DNA from: Kibdelosporangium banguiense
GTDB taxonomy: Bacteria > Actinomycetota > Actinomycetes > Mycobacteriales > Pseudonocardiaceae
Assembly: GCF_017876405.1 (NCBI RefSeq)
Contig: NZ_JAGINW010000001.1
Span: 6,957,203-7,021,202 of the forward strand
Length of the DNA: 64,000 nucleotides
Direction: 5' to 3'
The first letter of the stretch is position 1. Each line of letters starts with the position of its first letter. Shown piece after piece: positions 15,370 to 24,062 of this stretch. The position numbers were made by a program, and so were the translations under genes. The notes under the pieces were generated by a model. That model did not search any database, was not told the origin of the DNA, and saw only the letters and a program-made list of their open reading frames with translations.

Positions 15370-18354
15370 GTGGAGTTTCAGTTGCTGGGCCCGGTACGGG
15401 CATGGAACGACGGCCACCCCATCGATCTGGGTGTGCGCAAGCAGCGGTTTGTCTTCGCGATGATGCTGCTGGACGCCAACAAGCTTGTGCCCGCCGAGCG
15501 GCTGGTCGACCTGACCTGGCCGGAAGGGGCGCCACGCAGCGCCCGCGGAGTGATCCACACCCACATCAGCCGGTTGCGCTCGGTGCTCGGGGCGGCCGAG
15601 GCCGAGCACCACGGGGTGGCCCTGATCAGCAACGGGCCGGGTTACCTGCTGCGCTGCGATCCGAAGCGGATCGACGTCAACCGGTTCCTCGAACTGTGCG
15701 TCGAGGCCCGGGGGATGAGCGACGACGAGGCCCGGATCAGGGTGCTCGACGAGGCCCTGGCGTTGTGGAACGGCCCGGCGCTCGCGTCCGTCGCTCCGGA
15801 GGAGACCCGTGCCCGGCTGAGCCGTCATCTCGACGAGGCGCGGCTGCTGGCGTTGGAGGAGCGGTTCGACGCCCATCTGAGGCTCGGACGGCACGCCGAG
15901 ATCATCCACGAGCTGACCGAACTCGAGGCGGAACACCCGTACCGCCAGCAACTGGCTGCCCAGCTGATGCTCGCACTGCACCGCAGCGACCGTGGGCCCG
16001 AGGCGCTGGCCGTGTACCAGAAGCTCTACCAGCGGCTGGACGACGAACTGGGCATCGAGCCGTCGCCCGCGTTGCGGCAGTTGCAGATCCAGGTCCTGCG
16101 GGACGACCCCGTGCTGACCCTGGATGTCCGGCCGGCCAAACCCGGCCCACGCCAGCTGCCGCCGGACGTCGATCACTACACGGGCAGGCAGAACGACATC
16201 GACGAGATCTGCTCGTTGCTGACCCGCCAGCAGTCCGACGACGTGCTGCCGGTCGTGGCGATCACGGGCAAACCTGGCCTGGGCAAGACGGCGCTCGCGG
16301 TCCGTGCCGGTCGCCGGCTCGCCGCGCGGTTCCCGGACGGGCAGCTGTTCATCGACCTGCACGGTAACGGATCGCGGCCGCGTGACCCCAGCGAGGTCCT
16401 GGCCCGGTTCCTGCGTGATCTCGGTGTCGCGGGCGCCGACGTTCCGTCCACAATGGAAGAACGGATCGGCCTGCTGCGGGACCGCACCGCCGGTCGCAAG
16501 ATCCTGCTGGTGCTGGACAACGCCGCAACCGAGCAACAGGTCCGCTCGCTGATCCCGGGCGATTCGGGATGTGCGGTGCTGATCACCAGCCGGCGCCGGC
16601 TGGCCGGGCTGGACATGCGCAAGCTCGTCGACCTGGACGTCCTGGCCGCGCACGAGGCGCTTGTCCTGCTGGGCGACCTCGTCGGCGACGACCGGCTGGC
16701 AGAGGCGGAGGCGAGTGCCCAGCGGATAGTCGAACTCTGTGGCGGTCTGCCGCTCGCGTTACGCATTGTCGGCACCAAACTCAGGTCACGGCCGCACCAG
16801 ACCGTCGCCGCACTGGCCGAACGCCTGGAGGACGAACGGACCCGGCTGGACGAACTCGTCGGCGGGGACCGGGAGATCCGGGCGAGTTTCCTGCTCAGCT
16901 ACGACACCCTCGACGCTGAACACCAGCGCGCGTTCCGGCTGCTGGCGCTGATGCCGGACAACGGGCTGCCGATGTGGGGCGCCGCGGCCGTGCTCGGCGT
17001 CGACCTGCGAACCGCCGAACGGCTGGTGGAAAACCTCGTCGACGCCAACCTGCTTGAAGGCGTGCCGGGACGTTACCGCTTCCACGACCTGATCCGGTTG
17101 TACGCACAGGAAAAACTCGAGCCCGACCCCGAGCGCGATACCGCCCGGACACGGATGGTAAACGCGTACCTGTACCTGGGCAAAATCGCCGACGCCCGGC
17201 TCGAATTCGGTGGCCTGCACCAGTTCGACACGCCGGCGTTCCCGCTCGACGCCCCGGCCGTGCTGTCCTATGTGGAAAGCGATCCGGCCGGCTGGCTGGA
17301 TGAGGAGTATCCGGGAATCCTGGAAGCGATCGAGCGCGCCGCGACCTCCGGGCAGGACGAACTGACCTGCCACCTGTCGGCCACCCTGGCCGCATTCCTG
17401 GAGCTGCGCGGGCAATGGGCGGATCTCACCCGGATCGCCTCCTTGAGCCTGGCCGCGGCCGGTCGGATGTCCAGTCCTTATTGGACGGCGTACGCGTTGT
17501 TCGCGATCGGCCTGGCGGCACGGGAGATCCGGGACTTCGAGCAGGCGGAGAACTCGTTCCGGGCCGGGCTGAAGATCCTGCCGGAAGCGGGAGATCCACT
17601 GCTCGAGGTCGTCACACTGCTGTCAGTCGGTGTGGGCAAACGGCTTCAGGGCCGATGGGTCGAGGCCGACGGGTACTTCACCGGGTGCCTGTCGGTGCTG
17701 GAGGCGTTGGACGCACCGCGGTGGCGTGCGTACACCCTGCGTGAGTCCGGTGTGCTCGACCGGTATCGCGGGCAATGGGAACGTGCGGAGAAAAGCCTGC
17801 GCACAGCGGTGAGCACGTTCGAGAACCTGGGAGATTCCCGCTGGATCGGGGCATCCCTGCGGGAGCTGGGCATCATCCGGCGCGAGGTCGGCGATCTCGA
17901 CGGTTCGCTGGAATTGCTGACCCGCAGCCGGGACGCCCTGCGCACAGCCGGTGACCTGCGCCGGGAAGGTGCGGCCTGGCGATGTCTCGCTGACACACAT
18001 AGTGAGAAGGGGTCACTCGACGAAGCCCGGTACTGCGCCGAACGCAGCCGTGACCTGTTGGCACAGACCCTCGACGCGCATGGCGCGGCCTGTACCGACG
18101 TGTGCCTGGCCGACATTCTGCTCGAATCGGGCGACCTGCCTGCTGCTCGCGTGTGCCTGGACAAGGCAATGGCCGCGCTGGTGTCGTCGGGGGACCCACG
18201 GTGGCACGCGAAAAGCCTGGTCAGCCATGGGCGGCTGCTGCGGGCCACCGGCGACCAGGCAGCCGCGGAGGCCGCCTGGTCGGAGGCGTTACAGATCTTC
18301 GCCGAGCTCGGTGCCCACCAGGCCCGGCAGGTTCGTACGCTGCTGCAGCCCTAA
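15370..18354 (+). CDS. AfsR/SARP family transcriptional regulator with NB-ARC and TPR domains
   Basis: The 994-residue protein has the standard SARP start MEFQLLGPVRAWNDG. In order: OmpR-like DNA-binding domain (about 1-90), bacterial transcriptional activator domain (about 95-245; EHPYRQQLAAQLMLALHRS), NB-ARC ATPase (about 265-540; Walker A GKPGLGKTAL, KILLVLDNA, GLPLALRIVGTKL) and about 400 residues of TPR-like helices. I chose GTG 15370, with GGGGG upstream, because it gives the canonical N-terminus. The NB-ARC/TPR half probably senses a signal and gates activation. Its likely targets are the divergent ABC operon or itself. Confidence 0.9.
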   Translation: MEFQLLGPVRAWNDGHPIDLGVRKQRFVFAMMLLDANKLVPAERLVDLTWPEGAPRSARGVIHTHISRLRSVLGAAEAEHHGVALISNGPGYLLRCDPKRIDVNRFLELCVEARGMSDDEARIRVLDEALALWNGPALASVAPEETRARLSRHLDEARLLALEERFDAHLRLGRHAEIIHELTELEAEHPYRQQLAAQLMLALHRSDRGPEALAVYQKLYQRLDDELGIEPSPALRQLQIQVLRDDPVLTLDVRPAKPGPRQLPPDVDHYTGRQNDIDEICSLLTRQQSDDVLPVVAITGKPGLGKTALAVRAGRRLAARFPDGQLFIDLHGNGSRPRDPSEVLARFLRDLGVAGADVPSTMEERIGLLRDRTAGRKILLVLDNAATEQQVRSLIPGDSGCAVLITSRRRLAGLDMRKLVDLDVLAAHEALVLLGDLVGDDRLAEAEASAQRIVELCGGLPLALRIVGTKLRSRPHQTVAALAERLEDERTRLDELVGGDREIRASFLLSYDTLDAEHQRAFRLLALMPDNGLPMWGAAAVLGVDLRTAERLVENLVDANLLEGVPGRYRFHDLIRLYAQEKLEPDPERDTARTRMVNAYLYLGKIADARLEFGGLHQFDTPAFPLDAPAVLSYVESDPAGWLDEEYPGILEAIERAATSGQDELTCHLSATLAAFLELRGQWADLTRIASLSLAAAGRMSSPYWTAYALFAIGLAAREIRDFEQAENSFRAGLKILPEAGDPLLEVVTLLSVGVGKRLQGRWVEADGYFTGCLSVLEALDAPRWRAYTLRESGVLDRYRGQWERAEKSLRTAVSTFENLGDSRWIGASLRELGIIRREVGDLDGSLELLTRSRDALRTAGDLRREGAAWRCLADTHSEKGSLDEARYCAERSRDLLAQTLDAHGAACTDVCLADILLESGDLPAARVCLDKAMAALVSSGDPRWHAKSLVSHGRLLRATGDQAAAEAAWSEALQIFAELGAHQARQVRTLLQP

Positions 18355-18791
18355 CGCCGGACATCCCCAGGGCCCGGCGGCTGTCGGTAGTACTGCTGCG
18401 GCTGGTAGTACTGCTGCTGCGGCGGATACTGCTGTTGTTGGGGCGGGGAGAAGAACGGTTGCATCGGGGCCTGCGCGGGCGGCCACACGTCCTGCGATTG
18501 CCGGGATGCCTTGCGGTTGCGGATACCGATGCGCAGGTTCTGCGCACCGATCACGATGATCACCGCACCGATCGCCATCCCCATGATCGTCCCGACCTTG
18601 GCGGAGGTCCTGCTCTCCTCCAGCGTGCTCTCGATGACCTTGCCGTACCGGGTCTTGGAGACGCAGACGTCGCCCTGCCGCATCGTCTCGCCGCCGCACT
18701 CGACCTGATCACTGGTGAACTTGATGACCGCGCCGGCGATCATCAGGACACCGAACACCATCGCGACGCTGGAGAAGATGATTCGCTTCAC
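18351..18791 (-). CDS. Small membrane protein with Gln/Tyr/Pro-rich tail
   Basis: The 146-residue protein has two predicted membrane segments (about 5-22 and 67-83) around a short loop with two Cys (VECGGE and GDVCVSK), and a C-terminal tail rich in Q, Y and P (about 112-142). No characterised family is recognised. Its stop codon overlaps the SARP stop codon tail to tail (TAG and TAA share bases). Confidence 0.7.
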   Translation of the reverse strand: MKRIIFSSVAMVFGVLMIAGAVIKFTSDQVECGGETMRQGDVCVSKTRYGKVIESTLEESRTSAKVGTIMGMAIGAVIIVIGAQNLRIGIRNRKASRQSQDVWPPAQAPMQPFFSPPQQQQYPPQQQYYQPQQYYRQPPGPGDVRR

Positions 18792-18843
18792 TACCCATCC
18801 CCGAACTTTCCGGACAACGCCCGGAGCATGGCACGGGGGTCTT

Positions 18844-19539
18844 TCAGTTTTCTTCCAACGCGGCTCGGATAGCGGCGTCCACGTGCAACCGGGTGGTCGG
18901 GAAGACCGGCAGCGAGCTGTCCCCGGCGCTGATCAGCAGCTCGATCTCGGTGCACCCCAGGATGACGCCCTGCGCGCCGGCCGTGGCCAGCCGCTTGATC
19001 ACACCCTGGTAGACCTGCCGTGACTGGGCGCTGATGGTGCCCTGGACCAGTTCCTCGAAGATCACACGGTGCACTTCCGCACGGTCGTCCCGCTCCGGGA
19101 CGATCACCTCGAACCCGTGCTGCGCAAGGCGATCACGGTAATAGTCCTGCTCCATGGTGTACGCCGTGCCCAGCAGCCCGACCTTCGTCAGGCCTGCCTG
19201 GACAATCGCCTCCGCGGTCGTGTCGGCCAGGTGCAGCAACGGGATGCCGACCGCGGCCTGAACCTCGTCGGCGACCTTGTGCATGGTGTTCGAACAGATC
19301 AGCAGCAGATCCGCGCCCGCGGCCTGGACACTGCGACCGGCGTCGCCGAGCACCTTCGCCGCGTCGGCCCACCTGTCCTCGATCTGCATGACCTCGATGT
19401 CGGCGAAGTCGATCGAGTACAGCACGATCCGCGCGGACCGGTACTCACCCAGCCGGTCGCGTACCCCCTCGTTCAGCAGCCGGTAGTACTCCGCGCTGCT
19501 GACCCAGCTCATGCCGCCGAGCAATCCGATCGTCTTCAC
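18844..19539 (-). CDS. Aspartate/glutamate racemase family protein
   Basis: The 231-residue protein begins KTIGLLGGMSW, typical of the family, and has both catalytic cysteines, in LLICSNTMHK (about 78-87) and VILGCTEIELL (about 190-200). These PLP-independent enzymes racemise acidic amino acids or related compounds in the cytosol. The GTG start at 19539 overlaps the metallophosphoesterase stop by GTGA, so the two are co-transcribed. Confidence 0.87.
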   Translation of the reverse strand: MKTIGLLGGMSWVSSAEYYRLLNEGVRDRLGEYRSARIVLYSIDFADIEVMQIEDRWADAAKVLGDAGRSVQAAGADLLLICSNTMHKVADEVQAAVGIPLLHLADTTAEAIVQAGLTKVGLLGTAYTMEQDYYRDRLAQHGFEVIVPERDDRAEVHRVIFEELVQGTISAQSRQVYQGVIKRLATAGAQGVILGCTEIELLISAGDSSLPVFPTTRLHVDAAIRAALEEN

Positions 19540-20672
19540 GACATCTCCGAGCGCAGTGTGATCAGGGTGATCTCGCTCGGGGCGAAGATCCGGAACGGCG
19601 GGCCCCAGAAGCCGCTGCCACGCGTGGTGTAGAGCTGTGTGCGGTCGCCGTGGCTGGTCAGGCCGTGCACGGAAGGCTGGTCGAGGCGGACCAGGTAGTG
19701 GAACGGCCAGATCTGCCCGCCGTGGGTGTGCCCGGAGATCTGCAGGTCGACCTGGCCGATGGCCTGCCGGATCTGCTTGGGCTGGTGGGCCAGCAGCACG
19801 ACCGGCAGATCGGTGTCCACGCCGGACAGTGCCTGGCCCAGGTCGGCGCCGTGGCCTTCGATGCCCGAGGCCTCGGCGATCGCGTCGTCCACGCCCGCGA
19901 GCACGAGCCTGGCGCCGCCGCGCTGGACGACGATGTGCCTGTTGTGCAACGGTTCCCAGCCGAGGCCGGCCATGTGGTCGAGCCACCCCTGGGCTTGGCT
20001 GAAGTACTCGTGGTTGCCGGTCACGTACACCTTGGCCAGTCCGGCTTGGACTGTCCCCAGTGGAGCGGCCTGGTCCTTGCGGCGTTCGGCCGTACCGTCG
20101 GCGATGTCGCCCGCGTGGCAGACGATGTCCGCCGACAGCGAGTTGACCGCGTCGGCCAGCCGTGCGGACCACCGGGCCCGGTCGAGCGGGCCGTAGTGCG
20201 TGTCGGAGACGACGACCAGGCGGGTGCCGTCCAGATCCTTGCCCAGCCGGGCGATGGTGACGTCCACACGCTTGACCCGGGGTGTCCGCATGGCCTCGGT
20301 GTAACCCCAGGTCAGCAGGCCCACGGCGGCGAGCAGGACGAAGCCGGCGGTGAGCCGGGCCCGCAGCGGATCGTCCACCCCGGACAAGGCGAGGCCGAGC
20401 ACCTGGCCGATCACCGACCAGACCAGCAGCACCCAGATCACGCCCAGGGTGGTGTCGCCGATCTTCGCGGCCCAGTCCCGCCCGTCGCGCCGGTGCCCCA
20501 GGTACATCGACAGCGGGAAGCCCACGAGCGCTGCCGCGAACACGACCGTGCCGGTCACGAACACGGCCGCCGGCCAGTCCGCGCCGGACCCCAGCAGGGT
20601 CCACCACGGCACCCCGAACATGACCAGCAGGATCGCGGTCAGTATCAGCGACCTGACAAGGATTCTCACCAC
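19536..20672 (-). CDS. Membrane-anchored metallophosphoesterase
   Basis: The product is about 378 residues. Four hydrophobic segments occupy about 1-125, followed by a calcineurin-type phosphoesterase domain with its metal motifs in order: VVVSDTHYG (D-x-H), VCHAGDIADG (GD), YVTGNHEY (GNHE), and GHTHGGQ (GHxH). YkuE/YaeI-like enzymes of this shape act on lipid or nucleotide phosphates at the membrane. GTG 20672 or 20669 fits the start, since sequence further upstream is not protein-like. It is coupled to the racemase by GTGA. Confidence 0.87.
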   Translation of the reverse strand: MVRILVRSLILTAILLVMFGVPWWTLLGSGADWPAAVFVTGTVVFAAALVGFPLSMYLGHRRDGRDWAAKIGDTTLGVIWVLLVWSVIGQVLGLALSGVDDPLRARLTAGFVLLAAVGLLTWGYTEAMRTPRVKRVDVTIARLGKDLDGTRLVVVSDTHYGPLDRARWSARLADAVNSLSADIVCHAGDIADGTAERRKDQAAPLGTVQAGLAKVYVTGNHEYFSQAQGWLDHMAGLGWEPLHNRHIVVQRGGARLVLAGVDDAIAEASGIEGHGADLGQALSGVDTDLPVVLLAHQPKQIRQAIGQVDLQISGHTHGGQIWPFHYLVRLDQPSVHGLTSHGDRTQLYTTRGSGFWGPPFRIFAPSEITLITLRSEMS

Positions 20673-20738
20673 ACAAAGGATATCCGACACGGCATTTCGG
20701 CCGTCCCGGCGCGGCCGCGCGGCAGGCACGCTGCCGGG

Positions 20739-21149
20739 ATGACAGACGAGACCAACCAGCGAGTCCGGATGCCGGGCCGGCTCAAGCTGGTGCTGGGCAT
20801 CCTGATCTTCCAGATCCTGGCCAACGCCTTTGTCGGATTCCTCGTTCTGGAGGACCTCAGTGACCGCGCGAGCCACGGCCAGAGTGTGAGCGGTGCCGGC
20901 CTGGCGTACTTCGCCGGCTACCTGTCGGTCGCGGTGGCCGTGCTGCTGGTGGTCTGCGTCGTGCTGACCTTCCGGCGGATGTCGTGGGTGCGGCCTGCCG
21001 TGATCACGGTCCAGGTCGTGAACATCGTCAGCGGGGTGATCGCCCTGCTCAGCAGCGGCGCGATCGCCGCAGCGACCGGCATCTTCCTCGCGGCGGCGAT
21101 CATCGCGAATATGTCGCGTGACGACGTACGCGATTGGTATGTGCGCTGA
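20739..21149 (+). CDS. Small hypothetical membrane protein
   Basis: The 136-residue protein has three to four predicted membrane segments (about 17-35, 51-80, 88-105 and 108-125). It starts at ATG 20739, 66 bp from the divergent metallophosphoesterase start. No family is recognised. Confidence 0.7.
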   Translation: MTDETNQRVRMPGRLKLVLGILIFQILANAFVGFLVLEDLSDRASHGQSVSGAGLAYFAGYLSVAVAVLLVVCVVLTFRRMSWVRPAVITVQVVNIVSGVIALLSSGAIAAATGIFLAAAIIANMSRDDVRDWYVR

Positions 21150-21324
21150 CACCGATTTGTTGCACAGTCGAGTCCGGGCAGAGGTGGACATTCAGCCTGC
21201 CCGGTCTGTGCGGTTTGCCTAGAGTGACCCCCGTGCGCACGCCGAATGCGACTGGTCTAGTGTTCCCTCGCCATTGTGACCCAGGAAGACGGTCGTGGCA
21301 CCGATAGAGGGGAACTTCCGGAAA

Positions 21325-21876
21325 ATGTCCACTGATCTACCTGCTCCGCCCCAGGCTTCCGAGCCACAGCCGGCAAAGAAGAAGGGCCTGCCCAAGTGGC
21401 TGGTCGGCATCATCGCGGTGATCGTCGTCGGTGGTGGCGTCTACGCGTTCAACTACTTCTCCAGCGATGTCGCGCAGGCCAAGGCGGGGGACTGCGCGAA
21501 GGTGACCGGCACGCAGAGCAAGCCCGAGTACGCGTCGGTCGCGTGCAACTCCGCTGACGCGAATGTCATCGTCGGCAAGGCACTGTCGAGCACCACGGAG
21601 AGCTGCGGCTCCGAGACCTACCTCGAGTTCACGCAGACGGCTCGGCGGGGCCCGGACACGAAGCTGTGCCTGGTTCCCAAGTTCGAGGAAGGTCAGTGCT
21701 ACAAGATGGACGCCGGCGACTCGGTGGCCATCACCAAGCAGGCCTGCGGCGCCGACAACATCAAGATCACCAAGGTGATCACGGGCAAGGCCGACGAGGC
21801 CCAGTGTGGCGAAGGCACCAAGGGCCTGCCGATCCCGGAGCCGGCGACCACGTACTGCCTGGCGCCCGGAGCCTGA
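21325..21876 (+). CDS. LppU/SCO3897-like membrane-anchored extracytoplasmic protein
   Basis: The 183-residue protein has a short Pro-rich cytoplasmic N-terminus, one membrane segment (about 27-45; WLVGIIAVIVVGGGVYAF) and an extracytoplasmic domain with six to eight Cys (AGDCAKV, VACNSAD, ESCGSETY, KLCLVP, GQCYKM, KQACG). This pattern matches actinobacterial LppU/SCO3897-family proteins as I know them; their function is unknown. ATG 21325 has GAGGGG 11 nt upstream; a GTG at 21295 would add ten residues. A strong terminator follows. Confidence 0.72.
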   Translation: MSTDLPAPPQASEPQPAKKKGLPKWLVGIIAVIVVGGGVYAFNYFSSDVAQAKAGDCAKVTGTQSKPEYASVACNSADANVIVGKALSSTTESCGSETYLEFTQTARRGPDTKLCLVPKFEEGQCYKMDAGDSVAITKQACGADNIKITKVITGKADEAQCGEGTKGLPIPEPATTYCLAPGA

Positions 21877-21896
21877 TCCCGGCGCTGAACAACCCG

Positions 21897-21951
21897 CAGC
21901 CCTCGTGCGCGGCCGGACCCCGACATCGGCCGCTCACGAGGGCTGTTTTTT
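21897..21951 (+). terminator. Rho-independent terminator after the LppU-like gene
   Basis: CAGCCCTCGTG (21897-21907) pairs with CACGAGGGCTG (21935-21945), with a second inner stem GCGGCCG/CGGCCGC, followed by a run of six T. The 3' arm overlaps the last codons of the convergent glycosidase-like gene. Confidence 0.88.
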
Positions 21952-23343
21952 CAGGTACAGCACCGCGGGCCCGCTGAACGGGGCCTGGAAATCGGTCGAG
22001 GAGTCGGCGCGCACGCCGGTGACCGTGACGATCCGGCCGGTGCCCGGGTTCAGCCATTGCCCGTAATACGTTGCTCCGTTCAGTCCAATGGTGAAATCCT
22101 TGCCGGGGCTGAAAACCAGGTACTCCTCGGAATTGGCCAGGCAATAACCGGTCGAGCACAAATCCGGCCGAGGCCTGGCGGTCGCCAGATCCATCAGGGA
22201 CGCGTACCGGCGGACGTATCCAAGGTTGTCGCGAATTGACATTGCGTTCGGATCGTTCATGCTTCCGCCGATGCCGTACGCGCCGTCGTAGGCGTCCATG
22301 TAAATCGGATTCTCGCCCTGGGTGAAAGATTTCCACGGCCACGAACTGTCACCGCACAGTCCGCACAGGTGATCTGTGTCCGACAGGATCACTTTGGCGC
22401 CGGTGGCCAGTGGCGGATTGTTCACGTCGCCGTTGGGCGAGATCCAGTCGGCGGGGGAGTTGTACAGGTCGGCGTTCTCGCCCGGGTAGTTCGAGGTCAT
22501 CCCGACCGGATGGACCTTGCCGCGGGACGCCTCGTAGGCCTTGATGAACTCGATCATGTGGTACTGCCACGGCGCCGAGTCGGCCGGGCCCTCGTTGCTG
22601 ATCTCGTAGAGGATGTTGTCCAGGTCGCCGACGGTGTCGATCACCTTGCGGACGTAGGCCTCCTGGCGCGCGGTGATCTCCGGGGACGCCAGCGTCTGCG
22701 TCTCCTCGCCGCTGGCGTTGCCGTTCAGGTCACCGTCCACACCGTTGATGTTGTTGGCGCGGTTGAACGGGTGACCCTGCCACGGATTGTTGTCGCAGAG
22801 TTCACCTTTGCACGCCTCGATGCTCCAGCCGTCGAACAGCATCACCGAGACGTACATCCCGCGGTCGCCCGCGGCCATGATCCGCTCCCGCATCCGGTCG
22901 AAATAGGACTGGTCGAACCGGTCGAGGTCGAACCTCGGCTTGCCGTCCAGCGCGAGCCGCGAACCGGCCCGCAGGTACGGGCTGGGCAGGCTGTAGTAGT
23001 CGTCCCTGGTGATCTCGTTGGACCAGCGGGACTGCTCCCACACCCACAGCCGGAAGAAGTTGTGGTTGTGGCGCTGCAGGAAGTCCAGGTACGCCGGGTA
23101 GTCGAACACCGGCGGCGGGTCGCCGTAGCCGGTGTCCTGGAAGTTCTGCCAGGTGTGCGACCCGGTCAGCAGCACAGGCCTGCCGTCCGGAGTCGCGAAG
23201 TACCGGCTGTTCGCGCTACTGACCCGCAACGGTCCGGTGGCGACGGAAGTCGTGGCAGGAGTCGGCTGAACGGTCGGGGCCTCGCCCACGATGGTCACCT
23301 CGATCAGGATCAGGCACAGCAGCAGCGGGACGAACCGGACCAT
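21934..23343 (-). CDS. Secreted glycoside hydrolase-like protein (TIM barrel plus C-terminal beta domain)
   Basis: The 469-residue protein has an N-terminal signal peptide or anchor (about 1-20) and a Thr/Pro linker. A GH-A-like barrel follows: SRYFATPDGRPVLLTGSHTW, FFRLWVWEQSRW, and ILYEISNEGP (about 245-254), where the NE pair is the usual acid/base position. A small beta-sandwich follows at about 385-469, as in apiosidase-like (DUF4038-type) and putative collagen-binding families. It probably cleaves a plant or microbial glycan outside the cell; the exact GH family is not certain. Confidence 0.75.
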   Translation of the reverse strand: MVRFVPLLLCLILIEVTIVGEAPTVQPTPATTSVATGPLRVSSANSRYFATPDGRPVLLTGSHTWQNFQDTGYGDPPPVFDYPAYLDFLQRHNHNFFRLWVWEQSRWSNEITRDDYYSLPSPYLRAGSRLALDGKPRFDLDRFDQSYFDRMRERIMAAGDRGMYVSVMLFDGWSIEACKGELCDNNPWQGHPFNRANNINGVDGDLNGNASGEETQTLASPEITARQEAYVRKVIDTVGDLDNILYEISNEGPADSAPWQYHMIEFIKAYEASRGKVHPVGMTSNYPGENADLYNSPADWISPNGDVNNPPLATGAKVILSDTDHLCGLCGDSSWPWKSFTQGENPIYMDAYDGAYGIGGSMNDPNAMSIRDNLGYVRRYASLMDLATARPRPDLCSTGYCLANSEEYLVFSPGKDFTIGLNGATYYGQWLNPGTGRIVTVTGVRADSSTDFQAPFSGPAVLYLKKQPS

Positions 23344-23359
23344 GATCTGCAGAACCTAG

Positions 23360-23402
23360 TGATCATGAGGTCATGTCCGGGTGAGGACAGACCTCATGAT
23401 CA
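23360..23402 (-). terminator. Long hairpin between the Rho-N-like gene and the glycosidase gene
   Basis: TGATCATGAGGTC (23360-23372) pairs perfectly with GACCTCATGATCA (23390-23402), and the interior extends through GTCC/GGAC. The structure begins at the stop codon of the upstream small gene and ends 16 bp before the glycosidase ATG, so it can terminate the first transcript or attenuate read-through into the second. Confidence 0.7.
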
Positions 23403-23741
23403 ATCGTGGGATGTCTGGCGGCCCAGCGCGCTGGCCAGCTGGCTCTTGGTCATCTTGGAGCGGCCCTTGATGTTGCGCTTCTTGGCCTCGTTGTACAGCT
23501 GGTCGCGCGTGGGACCCTTCGGGCCCTTGGTCCCGGACCGCTGGCCGCCCCGGCGCTGGGGTGACATGTCCTGAGTGGACGTCCGGCTGGCCTCCCGGGA
23601 CTCACCGGACTGCGCGCGGTTCTTGTTGACCGTCCGCGCGGCGATCTCCTTGGCCCGTTTGGTGCCGGCGCCGCGGTCGCGGGCCGAGTCCTTGATGTGC
23701 TCGTACTGCCGTTCTCGCTTGTTGCTCCAACTCTGGGGCAT
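23400..23741 (-). CDS. Small basic protein with C-terminal Rho-N/SAP-like motif
   Basis: The 113-residue protein is very basic and polar. Its C-terminal 35 residues (RDQLYNEAKKRNIKGRSKM and KSQLASALGR) resemble the Rho termination factor N-terminal/SAP-like nucleic-acid-binding fold. Similar actinobacterial proteins are often labelled plasmid stabilization proteins with little evidence. ATG 23741 is chosen because AGGAGG lies 6 nt upstream; the adjacent GTG would leave only 3 nt. A nucleic-acid-binding role is likely. Confidence 0.75.
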   Translation of the reverse strand: MPQSWSNKRERQYEHIKDSARDRGAGTKRAKEIAARTVNKNRAQSGESREASRTSTQDMSPQRRGGQRSGTKGPKGPTRDQLYNEAKKRNIKGRSKMTKSQLASALGRQTSHD

Positions 23742-23858
23742 CACGCACCTCCTGAGGAGGGGATACCCCCGCGGGAGAGGCCATAACTCGTGTGATTTTC
23801 CGGCCCGATGGGGTAATTATTGATTGTCGAAGGAGACGGCCATGGAACGAGGTTCGTC

Positions 23859-24014
23859 GTGACCGCGCACGCCAGGAGCTTCGCGCGCCTCTGCCGCGAG
23901 CGTCTGGTCGCGCAGGGAATGACTGAGCAGGAGGCCGCGGAGGCCTGCGAGGAGCAGCAGACCCCGGCCGCCCAGGAGCAGGGGCAGGACCAGGAGCAGG
24001 TCAAACCAAGCTAG
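23859..24014 (+). CDS. Very small Glu/Gln-rich protein
   Basis: A possible 51-residue protein starts at GTG 23859 with GAGG 6 nt upstream. The first half is basic and helical (ARSFARLCRERLVAQGMTEQ) and the tail is acidic and Gln-rich. A hairpin follows 6 bp after the stop, which supports a transcript ending here. The coding call is tentative. Confidence 0.4.
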   Translation: MTAHARSFARLCRERLVAQGMTEQEAAEACEEQQTPAAQEQGQDQEQVKPS

Positions 24015-24019
24015 CAAGG

Positions 24020-24050
24020 CCCGCGAGTGGCGGGGCTTGCCACTCGCGGG
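24020..24050. terminator. Bidirectional hairpin terminator
   Basis: CCCGCGAGTGGC (24020-24031) pairs perfectly with GCCACTCGCGGG (24039-24050). It lies between the convergent small Glu/Gln-rich gene and the secreted protein gene ending at 24063. No T-run follows. Confidence 0.75.
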
Positions 24051-24062
24051 GTTGCCGGGAGG

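Noticed and set aside
19540..20676. Extension of the racemase into the metallophosphoesterase region
   Set aside because: The extra residues are Arg/Gly-rich out-of-frame translation of the phosphoesterase; GTG 19539 gives the canonical KTIGLLGG start.
23817..24017. Leu-rich minus-strand open frame opposite the small Glu/Gln-rich gene
   Set aside because: No start signal or family resemblance; it mirrors a Gln/Glu-rich plus-strand frame. The plus-strand gene itself is only weakly supported.
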